Of a stretch of 37,800 bases of DNA, positions 31,119-37,800 are shown one piece after another (position 1 is the stretch's first letter; the number at the start of each line of letters is the position of its first letter). The translations under genes and the position numbers were made by a program. Source of the DNA: Pseudomonadota bacterium (GTDB taxonomy: Bacteria; Pseudomonadota; Gammaproteobacteria; Burkholderiales; Burkholderiaceae_C); the NCBI GenBank assembly GCA_030538085.1, contig JAUNUR010000027.1, positions 1 to 37,800 of the forward strand, in the 5' to 3' direction. The notes below the pieces were generated by a model. It worked only from the letters and a program-made list of their open reading frames with translations, ran no database searches and had not been told where the DNA came from.

Positions 31119-32597
31119 ATGAACAACACGCTGCACCCTCACCAGAAGGAAGAACTGGCCGACCTGGCCGTCGTCGCCATGCACGAGCGCGGGCTGGCAC
31201 CCCAGTTCTCGCGCGCCGTGCGCGACCAGTTGGCCACCATCGACGGCCCCAGCGAGGAAGACGGCGCCGGCATCGCCGACCTCACCGGCCTGCTCTGGTG
31301 CTCGATCGACAACGACGACTCGCGCGACCTCGACCAACTGAGCGTGAGCGAGGTACTGCCCGATGGCGGCGTGAAGATCATGGTGGCCGTCGCCGACGTT
31401 GACACGCTGGTGAGCAAGGACAGCGCCATCGACCGCCACGCGCAGATCAACACCACCAGCGTGTACACCTCGGCGCGCATCTTCCCGATGCTGCCCGAGC
31501 AACTGTCCACCGACTACACCTCGCTCAACCCCGGCACCAACCGCCTGGCCGTCGTCACCGAAATGGTCTTCCAGCCCGACGGCACGCTGGCACGCTCGCG
31601 CATCCTGCGCGCGCGCGTGCACAACAAGGCCCAGCTGGCGTACGACAGCGTCTCGGCTTGGCTGGAAGGCAATGACCCCTTGCCCGCCGCCGCCGACGCC
31701 GTGCCCGGCATGGACCAGCAACTGCGCACGCAGGATTCGGTGGCCCAGCAACTGCGCGCCAAGCGGCGCGAAGCCGGCGCGCTGGAGTTCCAGACCTTCC
31801 AGCCCAAGGCCGAGTTCGAGGGCGAGCAGGTGGTCGCCATCCGTCAGCAGGCGCAAAACCGCGCCCGTCAGCTGATCGAGGAGTTCATGGTCGCCACCAA
31901 CGGCGTCACCGCGTTGTACCTGGCGGGCAAGCGCCGCCCGTCGATCCGCCGCGTGGTGCAGTCGCCCGAGCGCTGGGCGCGCATCGCCGAAGTCGCGGCC
32001 GATCGTGGCTGGCAACTGCCGGCCGACCCCGATTCGGCCGCGCTGGAGCAATTTCTGGCCGCCGAGCGCCGGCGTGACCCGCTACGCTTTCCCGACCTGT
32101 CGCTCACCATCGTCAAGCTCATGGGCCGGGGCGAGTACGTGGTCGAACAACCTGGCGGCGCGCGCATCGGCCATTTCGGCCTGGCGGTGCGCGACTATGC
32201 CCACAGCACCGCGCCCAACCGCCGCTACCCCGACCTCATCACCAGCCGGCTGGTCAAGGCCGCGCTGGCCGACGAGCGCTCGCCCTATGCCGTGCGCGAG
32301 CTGGAAATGCTGGCCAACCACTGCACGCGCCAGGAAGACGCGGCCAACAAGGTCGAGCGCCAGATGCGCAAGTCCGAAGCCGCCATGCTGCTGGAGCGGC
32401 ACATCGGCGCGCAATTCGACGGCGTGGTGACCGGCGTCTCGCGCGGCAACAACTGGGTGCGCATCTTCGACCCACCAGCCGAAGGCAAGTTGCTGCTGGC
32501 GCGCGGCAGCACGGTGAAGGTGGGCGACAAGGTACGCGTGAAACTGCTCGCCACCAACGTTGAGCGCGGCTTCATCGACTTCGAGATGGTGGGCTGA
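31119..32597 (+). CDS. RNB-domain ribonuclease (RNase II/R-like), compact form
   Basis: A 492-residue 3'-5' exoribonuclease-like protein. The RNB catalytic signature is CSIDNDDSRDLDQLS at residues 61-75. Asp64, Asp70 and Asp72 match E. coli RNase II Asp201, Asp207 and Asp209, but the fourth metal ligand (Asp210) is replaced by Gln73. Other RNB blocks are present, including YTSLNPGTNRLAVVTEM and HSTAPNRRYPDLITSRLV. There are no N-terminal cold-shock domains as in RNase II or R, and the C-terminal 55 residues look like a short S1-like barrel. ATG 31119 is chosen for its GAAGGA site at 31106-31111; an upstream ATG at 31089 is unlikely. RNA targets are unknown. Confidence 0.88.
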   Translation: MNNTLHPHQKEELADLAVVAMHERGLAPQFSRAVRDQLATIDGPSEEDGAGIADLTGLLWCSIDNDDSRDLDQLSVSEVLPDGGVKIMVAVADVDTLVSKDSAIDRHAQINTTSVYTSARIFPMLPEQLSTDYTSLNPGTNRLAVVTEMVFQPDGTLARSRILRARVHNKAQLAYDSVSAWLEGNDPLPAAADAVPGMDQQLRTQDSVAQQLRAKRREAGALEFQTFQPKAEFEGEQVVAIRQQAQNRARQLIEEFMVATNGVTALYLAGKRRPSIRRVVQSPERWARIAEVAADRGWQLPADPDSAALEQFLAAERRRDPLRFPDLSLTIVKLMGRGEYVVEQPGGARIGHFGLAVRDYAHSTAPNRRYPDLITSRLVKAALADERSPYAVRELEMLANHCTRQEDAANKVERQMRKSEAAMLLERHIGAQFDGVVTGVSRGNNWVRIFDPPAEGKLLLARGSTVKVGDKVRVKLLATNVERGFIDFEMVG

Positions 32598-32631
32598 GGC
32601 CAACTCCTGATCAAAGCGCTGCAACACCTCG

Positions 32632-32705
32632 TCATTGCGGCGAAGGCCACAATCCAGACGGCGTGCGCGGGGAAACATGGCTCTCGGTCTTTGCCGGGAT
32701 GACGG
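32632..32705 (+). repeat. GTCATTGCGGCGAAGGC-type repeat, decayed copy
   Basis: CGTCATTGCGGCGAAGGCCA begins like the arm at 20060, and CTTTGCCGGGATGACGG near 32690 is a decayed right arm. It starts the 633-bp gap between the ribonuclease and DUF924 genes, which consists largely of repeats. Short open frames there show no recognisable protein. Confidence 0.6.
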
Positions 32706-32889
32706 TGATTGACGTCTTGAAGTGGAAATGGAACAAGGCCACGCTGGCTGGGGCGTATGTCGTTCCGTTTCAGAACGCCCGTGACCGCCACCCTGGCGAG
32801 GAGCGGCTGTTTTTGACCCTAGAAACGGCATTGGCAAGTGCCTGCCGCCATTTGAAATCAGGCGATAGCCATTTGGCGCCACAAGGCAG

Positions 32890-32935
32890 TATCAAAATAA
32901 GAGCTTTTTGCGCTTGTTAATCAAGGGCCAAGCAC
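32890..32935 (+). repeat. AGCGCTTG-type dispersed repeat, copy 3 (diverged)
   Basis: ATCAAAATAAGAGCTTTTTG, CGCTTGTTAATCAAG and GGCCAAGCACTCATTTC keep the layout of the family but not a perfect stem. Confidence 0.35.
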
Positions 32936-33046
32936 TCATTTCAACCATTGTTTTTTTAATGACATCCCCACTTGATGGGTGACCCATGGGGTTGACGCCG
33001 CGCCACGGCCAGGGCGGCCCATCACATGCGCCCTTCGCTTCCCCTC

Positions 33047-33225
33047 GTCATTGCGGCGAATAAAGGCGTTGTGCGCCTTGGTGAGATGCGCCGCGTCCTC
33101 CGCGCCCCCTTGATACCGTTTTACGTTCAGAACGATGACAAATGACCGCGGCTGACGCCGCATGACAAATGACAAAGGATTCATTTGTCATTGAAGCGCA
33201 GCGAAGTCATTTGTCATTTGTCATT
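33047..33225 (+). repeat. Composite: GTCATTGCGGCG arm plus full TGACAAATGAC-family unit (copy 5)
   Basis: The arm CGTCATTGCGGCGAA at 33047 is followed by TCCTCCGCGCCC and then the full unit 33112-33225. That unit has GATACCGTTTTACGTTCAGA, GATGACAAATGAC, hairpin GCGGCTGACGCCGC, ATGACAAATGACAAA, and inverted arms to 33225. The same order occurs at 29085-29310. It ends 5 bp before the stop of the DUF924 gene. Confidence 0.85.
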
Positions 33226-33230
33226 CTTTC

Positions 33231-33842
33231 TCAAAACCCCGCGCCCGGCTGCGCCAGATAGTCGCGCTCGACGGCCGTGCTCTCGCGCCCCAGAATGGCG
33301 TTGCGGTGCGGAAAGCGGCCAAAGCGCTCGATCACGTCCTGGTGCTTGCGCGCGAAATCCAGCGTGACATCGAAGAAGGTCTTCGGCTCGGCATCGGGCG
33401 CATCGCGCAATGCCTGAAACAGCGCCACGCTGCGCGCCTGCATGGCGGCGTCCTCGGCATGCTCCAGCGGCAGGTAGCAGAAGATGCGCGCCATCGGCGG
33501 CACCGCCTGGTCGTGCCCACGCTCCAGGCCTTCCAGCGCGATGCGCAGCGCCTGCGCATCGGCGGCAAAGCTGCCTGGCTGGCCGCGAAAGGCGTTGCGC
33601 GTGAACTGGTCCAGCACGATCAGCAGCGCCAGCCGGCCATCGGCGTCCTGCGTCCAGGCGTCCAGCGCGCCCGCCCGCGCGGCGGCGATGGTGGGGCCGA
33701 AGCGGGCACGCAATTCGGCATCGAACGCCTCGTTCTTCTGGAACCACTGGCTTTGCACCCGCTGCATCGCGGCGGCCTCGATGGGGTGCGCGCCAAGCCA
33801 GAAGCGCAGCACGTCGGCGGGTGTGGTGTCGGGATGTTGCAT
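33231..33842 (-). CDS. DUF924 family protein
   Basis: A 203-residue soluble, alpha-helical protein of unknown function (TPR-like fold in solved members). Conserved blocks are VLRFWLGA near the N-terminus, QWFQKNEAFDAELRARFG, LLIVLDQFTRNAFRG, ARIFCYLPLEHAEDAAMQ, and FGRFPHRNAILGRESTAVE near the end. ATG 33842 is chosen because the protein then starts just before the conserved VLRFWLGA block; the longer frame to 33962 runs into the region upstream of the divergent GTPase gene. The two divergent genes share about 100 bp of promoter space. Its 3' end touches the repeat at 33047-33225. No function is assigned. Confidence 0.9.
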   Translation of the reverse strand: MQHPDTTPADVLRFWLGAHPIEAAAMQRVQSQWFQKNEAFDAELRARFGPTIAAARAGALDAWTQDADGRLALLIVLDQFTRNAFRGQPGSFAADAQALRIALEGLERGHDQAVPPMARIFCYLPLEHAEDAAMQARSVALFQALRDAPDAEPKTFFDVTLDFARKHQDVIERFGRFPHRNAILGRESTAVERDYLAQPGAGF

Positions 33843-33926
33843 CGACGGATTGTGGCACTGCCTCAGGTCAAGAAACCCGCATATCGGCTCTTGTGCCGGT
33901 TTCGCCACCGTTCTACGCTGCGGCTG

Positions 33927-33939
33927 AAAAGGAGAGAAG
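33927..33939 (+). promoter_or_regulatory. Ribosome binding site deciding a GTG start
   Basis: AAAAGGAGAGAAG ends four bases before GTG 33944. It makes this GTG a much better start than the in-frame upstream codons near 33821, whose translation does not look like EF-G. Confidence 0.8.
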
Positions 33940-33943
33940 AACC

Positions 33944-35995
33944 GTGGCCTCATCCATTGCACCCACTGCCCCGCACATCCGCACCCTGGCCCTGGTCGGC
34001 CCCGCCGCCGCTGGCAAGACCACGCTGGCCGAAGCCTTGCTGCACAGTACCGGCGCCATCGCCACGCCCGGCAGCGTGGAGCGCGGCAGCACCGTCAGCG
34101 ACCACGACCCCATGGAGATCAAGGCCGGTCACTCGCTGCAGTCCAGCGTGATGCACGCCGAGCACGACGGCTGCCGCATCCACCTGATCGACACACCCGG
34201 CGCGCTGGACTTCGTCGGCCAGAGCCTGCCCGCGCTGGAAGCGGTGGAAACCGCCGCCATCGTCATCAACGCTGCCGCCGGCATCGAGCCGATGGCGCGG
34301 CGCATGATGGACTACGCCGCCGAGCAGGAGCTCGACCGCCTGATCATCGTCAACAAGATCGACGCCGAGGGCATCGACCTGCCCGGCCTGCTGGCCGAAA
34401 TTCAAACCACCTTCGGCAAGGAATGCCTGCCGCTCAACCTGCCCGACGCCGGCGCCACCCAGGTGGTGGACTGCTTCTTCAACCGCGAGGGCCACAGCGA
34501 CTTCGGCGCCGTGGCCGACGCGCACCGCGCGCTGGTGGAACAGGTGGTGGAGGTCGATGGCGACTTCGTCGACCGCTACCTGAGCGAGGGCGACGTCGAT
34601 GCCAGCGAGCTGCACGCACCGCTGCAACAGGCGCTGCGCGAAGGCCATCTGATTCCGGTCTGCTTCGTCTCGGCGCGCTCGGGCGCTGGCGTGGACGCGC
34701 TGCTGGACATCATCACCAAACTGCTGGCCAACCCGGCGGAAGGCAATCCGCCCGACTTCTTCCGGGGCGAGGGCACCGGCGCCGAACTGATGCATGCCCA
34801 GCCCGACCCCGACGCCCACGTGCTGGCGCAGGTGTTCAAGATCAGCATCGACCCCTACGTGGGCAAGCTGGGCTTCGCGCGCGTGCACCAGGGCACCATC
34901 CGCCCGGGCACACAGCTCTATGTGGGCGACGGGCGCAAGCCGTTCAAGGTGGCGCACCTGTACCTGCAGCAGGGCAAGGGCCATGTCGAGGTGCAAAGCG
35001 CCGGCCCTGGCGACATCTGCGTGATCGCCAAAGTCGACGAACTGCACTACGACGCCGTGCTGCACGACGCCGCCGAGGACAACCACATCCACCTCAAGCC
35101 CCTGCCCTTCCCGGTGGCGGTGCACGGCATCGCCATCGCACCCAAGCGGCGCGGCGACGAGCAGCGCCTGTCGGAGTTGATGGGCAAGCTGGTGAGCGAA
35201 GACCCCTGCCTGCGCGTGGAGCACGTGCCCGCCACCAACGAAACCATCGTCTACGGCCTGGGCGAGCTGCACCTGCGAGTGCTGCTGGAGCGCCTGCGCG
35301 AGGTGCACAAGCTGGAGGTGGACACGCGCCTGCCGCGCATCGCCTACCGCGAAACCATCACGCAAAACGCCACCGCGCAATACCGCCACAAGAAGCAGTC
35401 GGGCGGCGCCGGCCAGTTCGGCGAGGTGCATCTGCGCATCGAGCCGCTGCCGCGCGGCGCGGGCTTCGAGTTCGTCGACCAGGTCAAGGGCGGCACCATT
35501 CCGGGCCAATTCATGCCGGCGGTGGAAAAAGGCGTGCGCGAGGCGCTGGCCGAGGGCGTGATCGCCGGCTACCCGGTGCAGGACGTGCGCGTGATCGTGC
35601 ACGATGGCAAGCACCACGCCGTGGACAGCAAGGAGATCGCCTTCGTCACCGCTGGCAAACGCGCCTTCCAGGCGGCCATCCGCGAGGCCAAGCCGGTGGT
35701 GCTGGAGCCCATCGCCCGCGTGCAGATCACCGCGCCCGACAGCGCCATAGGCGCCATCACGGGCGACCTGTCGTCGCGCCGTGGCATGGTCAGCGGCACC
35801 GATTCAGGCAAGCAGGGCCAGATGACGGTGATCGGCCAAGCGCCGATGGCCGAGCTGGCCGACTACCAGAGCCGCCTGAACGCCATGACCGCTGGCCAGG
35901 GCAGCTATGCGCTGGCGCTGTCGCACTACGAAGTGGTGCCGCCCGCCGTGCAGCAGCAGCTGACGAGCCAGCACAAGGTGCAGGAGGAGGATTGA
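33944..35995 (+). CDS. Elongation factor G-like GTPase (EF-G paralogue)
   Basis: A 683-residue translational GTPase of the EF-G-like group found beside the normal fusA gene in many bacteria. The G1 loop is GPAAAGKTT (19-27), a change from GHxDxGKTT of true EF-G; G3 is DTPGALDF and G4 is NKID. Domain II follows (VFKISIDPYVGKLGFARVHQ), then domain III, then domain IV with KKQSGGAGQFGEVHLRIEPL and domain V ending in SHYEVVPPAVQQQL. Switch I lacks the usual ERGITI and reads RGSTVSDHDPMEIKAGHSL, as in this paralogue group. Its role may be ribosome recycling or translation under stress; this cannot be settled from sequence. Confidence 0.9.
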   Translation: MASSIAPTAPHIRTLALVGPAAAGKTTLAEALLHSTGAIATPGSVERGSTVSDHDPMEIKAGHSLQSSVMHAEHDGCRIHLIDTPGALDFVGQSLPALEAVETAAIVINAAAGIEPMARRMMDYAAEQELDRLIIVNKIDAEGIDLPGLLAEIQTTFGKECLPLNLPDAGATQVVDCFFNREGHSDFGAVADAHRALVEQVVEVDGDFVDRYLSEGDVDASELHAPLQQALREGHLIPVCFVSARSGAGVDALLDIITKLLANPAEGNPPDFFRGEGTGAELMHAQPDPDAHVLAQVFKISIDPYVGKLGFARVHQGTIRPGTQLYVGDGRKPFKVAHLYLQQGKGHVEVQSAGPGDICVIAKVDELHYDAVLHDAAEDNHIHLKPLPFPVAVHGIAIAPKRRGDEQRLSELMGKLVSEDPCLRVEHVPATNETIVYGLGELHLRVLLERLREVHKLEVDTRLPRIAYRETITQNATAQYRHKKQSGGAGQFGEVHLRIEPLPRGAGFEFVDQVKGGTIPGQFMPAVEKGVREALAEGVIAGYPVQDVRVIVHDGKHHAVDSKEIAFVTAGKRAFQAAIREAKPVVLEPIARVQITAPDSAIGAITGDLSSRRGMVSGTDSGKQGQMTVIGQAPMAELADYQSRLNAMTAGQGSYALALSHYEVVPPAVQQQLTSQHKVQEED

Positions 35996-36316
35996 AGTCT
36001 TAATAACTGTGCCGAGCGTAGCGCCCGCATGCCCGGGTGCGGGTGCGGGGGTGTCCGAGTCAGCCCCGCTCTGAACGCCCCAAAACCCCTGGCCGTGAAC
36101 AGCACTGTTTTCACGGCGGCTGAATTCCGCTGGCGACACGCGAGGAAATCTTTTTTCATCGAAAATGAAAGTGATTCACGGCATGCCATCCGCCAGCCTG
36201 CGGTTGTGTGATGACTGGCGATGGGTAAAAATAACCGAATGTCATTCATGAAATGGCTTCGCCACATTGGCCGTGCATACTGCCCCTTTGTTTTTTGAAA
36301 AAGCGTTTATCCCAAC
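35996..36316. other. 321-bp intergenic region before parA
   Basis: No coding sequence recognised. It contains a GC-rich tract after the GTPase stop, a hairpin at 36092-36117, and an AT-richer final 100 bp with CATACT at 36276-36281 as a possible -10 element. A small TTCATGAA palindrome lies at about 36245-36252. Confidence 0.5.
36092..36117. other. Hairpin upstream of parA
   Basis: GCCGTGAA (36092-36099) pairs with TTCACGGC (36110-36117). The stem can extend inward by AACAG/CTGTT with a two-base bulge. No T-run follows, so it is not a normal terminator. TTCACGGC recurs at about 36174-36181. Confidence 0.45.
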
Positions 36317-37171
36317 ATGCCCGTCATCGCCATCATTAATCGCAAAGGCGGAAGTGGCAAAAGCACGATAGCCACCCACATTGCCGGATGGCTGGCCAAG
36401 CAAGGCTGCGCCGTCATGCTGGGCGACGTTGACAGGCAGCAGTCCACGCAAAGCTGGCTGCGCGCTCGCAGCCCGGCGCTGCCACCCATTGCGTCGTGGA
36501 TCATGGACACGAAAAACGTGCTGCGCGTGCCCGCCGGCATCTCGCACGTGGTGCTGGACACGCCCGGCGGCCTGAACGGTTTTGAGCTGGCGCGCACCGT
36601 GATGCTGGCCGACGCCATTCTGATGCCCGTGTGCGATTCGATATTCGACCGCAATTCCGCCGCCGCCTGCCATGCCGAATTGCAGCAACTGCCCCGAATA
36701 TCCAGTGGCCGCTGCAAAGTAGGCGCCATCGGCATGCGTCTGGATTCGCGCACGCGCTCCAGCGCCGCCATGCAGGAGTGGGCCAGCGCCCACCAGATCG
36801 GCTATATCGGCAGCCTGCGCGATACGCAGAACTATGTACGCACCGTGGAGCGCGGCATGACGGTGTTCGACCTGTCACCCGGCATGGGCGGCATCGACCA
36901 GCAGCAGTGGCAACCCATTCTTGACTGGCTGCGCCCCATCCTGTGGCCGTCCGCCAATCAGGACACCATGGCGCCCCGCGCCTCGGCCTGGGGCGCCTCC
37001 AGCGTCTTGCAGCGTGCCGCGCAGCAGCGCACGCCCCTTCAGGCCAACGCCCATAGGCCAGTGGAGCCCGGCCCCGTATCGCGCGTTGCACCGGCCATCG
37101 GCCCGGCTGAACACACCAAGCCGCCACCGCCAGCCGCCCAAGCGCCCGCCTACCTGCGCAAGGTGGTCTGA
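36317..37171 (+). CDS. ParA-type ATPase, orphan
   Basis: A 284-residue P-loop ATPase of the ParA/MinD group. The deviant Walker A motif KGGSGKST is at 10-17 with the signature lysine. The switch I-like DVDRQQS is at 37-43, and Walker B-like VVLDTPGG follows. Residues up to about 212 are the ATPase; the remaining 70 are Ala/Pro/Gln-rich and probably disordered. No parB or centromere-like repeat array is next to it, so a simple plasmid-type partition pair is not supported. It could position another cell component or be a leftover of a mobile element (inference). It stands alone between the EF-G-like gene and an IS scar whose end begins at or near its stop codon. Confidence 0.85.
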   Translation: MPVIAIINRKGGSGKSTIATHIAGWLAKQGCAVMLGDVDRQQSTQSWLRARSPALPPIASWIMDTKNVLRVPAGISHVVLDTPGGLNGFELARTVMLADAILMPVCDSIFDRNSAAACHAELQQLPRISSGRCKVGAIGMRLDSRTRSSAAMQEWASAHQIGYIGSLRDTQNYVRTVERGMTVFDLSPGMGGIDQQQWQPILDWLRPILWPSANQDTMAPRASAWGASSVLQRAAQQRTPLQANAHRPVEPGPVSRVAPAIGPAEHTKPPPPAAQAPAYLRKVV

Positions 37172-37303
37172 TACCGACCTTGCCCCTATTTCGTGTAGCT
37201 CTTGGCCGGTACACACGGCCTTTTTACGCTGTGCCTCATACCAGCGTTGCTCGTATTGCATTGGGCTGCGGTAGCCCAGCGTCGAGTGCAACCTACGATG
37301 ATC
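37172..37303 (-). pseudogene. 3' remnant of an IS3-family transposase (OrfB)
   Basis: The minus strand encodes HRRLHSTLGYRSPMQYEQRW then YEAQRKKAV, the C-terminal end of the IS3-family DDE integrase, where HSTLGY..P is a hallmark. Nothing of the catalytic core is left; homology begins abruptly near 37303 and the frame drifts after KKAV. The outer end, TGATACCGACCTTGCCCC from 37169, looks like an IS3-type terminal repeat (TG start, GCCCC tract). If so, the parA stop TGA is the first three bases of the IS end. Confidence 0.8.
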
Positions 37304-37356
37304 CTATTGAGATTTTCAAAAATCACGACAGCGCGAGCCATCAGAAAGAAATCTCC

Positions 37357-37382
37357 CTCTGGGAGAGGGTTGGGGTGAGGGC
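37357..37382 (+). repeat. GGTGAGGG-type repeat, single unit
   Basis: CCCTCTGGGAGAGGGTTGGG followed by GTGAGGGC matches the units at 18294-18395. It lies between the IS scar and the inverted-repeat element. Confidence 0.7.
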
Positions 37383-37395
37383 AAGCGGCGTGTCA

Positions 37396-37750
37396 TGAAT
37401 TACGAAATTTTCAATAGAAACGGCAGTTGGATGCGCCCGAGCGTGCCGTGATGGGCGTGCCAGGCAAGGGCAAGTGCCGCGGCTCCAAAGCTGCCTGCGC
37501 AGCTTTGGACGGCACGAGCGGCATCGGGCTCTGACCGATGCGCGCCCTGCAAGGGTGAGGACGCGGCAGGCTCGTGCCTGCAAGGACGAGCAACGCCGCT
37601 TGGGCAGCGAGCCAGCGCGGTGCGATCGGGTGCATAGCGCGCTCACCCACCAGGTGAACGTGATCGAAGCCGTGAAAGTCAGCGCTCATGCCAGTTGCCC
37701 AAGGATGGCGAGCGGTCAACTGCCGTTTCTATTGAAAATTTCGTAATTCA
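37396..37750. mobile_element. 355-bp noncoding element with perfect 34-bp terminal inverted repeats
   Basis: The ends 37396-37429 and 37717-37750 are perfect 34-bp inverted repeats beginning TGAATTACGAAATTTTC; four more outer bases match after one mismatch. The ends are AT-rich but the interior is GC-rich and full of stems. They are CCAAAGCTGC/GCAGCTTTGG (37485-37508), closed outside by GTGCC/GGCAC; GCATCGG/CCGATGC (37521-37541); GCAGGC/GCCTGC (37566-37581); and a long-range CTTGGGCA/TGCCCAAG (37599-37606 with 37696-37703). Open frames of 90-102 codons on both strands look like no known protein and use the end repeats as their termini. It could be a MITE, or a mobile element carrying a structured RNA. 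No transposase is present and no clear target duplication was found. Confidence 0.75.
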
Positions 37751-37800
37751 GGACAAGCCCATGTCATGCCTTCACCTCATCCCGTCATTGCGGCGAAGGC
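37730..37800 (+). repeat. GTCATTGCGGCGAAGGC-type repeat, copy running off the window
   Basis: ATTCAGGACAAGCCCATGTC then ATGCCTTCACCTCATCCCGT and the arm beginning GTCATTGCGGCGAAGGC match 20026-20077 with two visible differences. Homology extends left into the end repeat of the 355-bp element (TTCGTAATTCAGG versus TTCGTCATTCAGG). The rest lies beyond the window. Confidence 0.8.

Noticed and set aside
32663-32920. An 85-codon frame between the ribonuclease and DUF924 genes
   Set aside because: It lies across decayed repeats, has no ribosome site, and its composition matches translated repeat debris rather than a gene.
36268-36284. Sigma-54-like promoter upstream of parA (TTGGCCGTGCATAC)
   Set aside because: The GG and GC pairs are not at the required ten-base spacing, so it does not fit the -24/-12 consensus.
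36875-37291. A 138-codon minus-strand frame reading from the IS scar back across parA
   Set aside because: Only its first 30-35 codons are IS3-derived; the rest is antisense to the supported parA gene.
37411-37719. A 102-codon minus-strand frame inside the inverted-repeat element
   Set aside because: No recognisable domain or ribosome site, and it ends in the terminal repeat. The palindromic composition is better explained by structure than by coding.

Overview
The window comes from a high-GC betaproteobacterium, most likely order Burkholderiales and probably family Comamonadaceae. This is inferred from the gene content (an argH end, DASS and AGCS carriers, fpr, a paired M16 peptidase–rsmD–coaD block near ftsY, a liv ABC operon, a second EF-G-like gene) and from short dispersed repeats with an AGCGCTTG core that I associate with that family. 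No rRNA, tRNA, CRISPR array or complete insertion sequence was seen.

Layout. 1-939: the 3' end of argH, a REP-like hairpin and a strong terminator. 940-2379 (-): a DASS-type carboxylate transporter. 2836-11080: a very large alpha-2-macroglobulin gene followed by pbpC, a known periplasmic-defence and wall-repair pairing. 11179-15492: recJ, fpr and an alanine:sodium symporter. 15546-19855 (-): an M16 peptidase pair (one with a zinc site, one without), rsmD and coaD. 20366-23879: selD, ftsY and an NDH-like flavoprotein of the type often fused to SelD. 24108-29032: a branched-chain amino-acid-type ABC importer (binding protein, livH, livM, livG, livF). 29415-32597: a short family III CoA-transferase, a cold-shock/DUF1294 membrane protein and an RNB-domain ribonuclease. 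33231-35995: a DUF924 gene divergent from an EF-G-like GTPase. 36317-37171: an orphan ParA-type ATPase. 37172-37800: an IS3-family scar, repeat units and a 355-bp element with perfect 34-bp terminal inverted repeats.

Most genes are ordinary core or transport functions. What stands out is the density of dispersed palindromic repeats. At least six families can be told apart by eye: (i) a unit of up to 135 bp built on TGACAAATGAC/GTCATTTGTCA arms; (ii) a long palindrome with GTCATTGCGGCGAAGGC arms; (iii) a 73-77 bp unit with a GCCCCCTCGGGGGGC core; (iv) a unit of about 110 bp starting GGCCGCGGAGCAGGCC; (v) REP-like GCGGGCTTGCCCGC hairpins; (vi) GAGAGGGT-GGGGTGAGGG units. They lie between genes, but they also form stop codons (pbpC, rsmD), are read through in frame twice inside recJ, and make up much of the signal-peptide coding region of one M16 peptidase. 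The inverted-repeat element at the right edge is noncoding and rich in perfect hairpins, and its right end runs into a copy of family (ii). It is the best candidate here for an undescribed mobile or RNA-like element.
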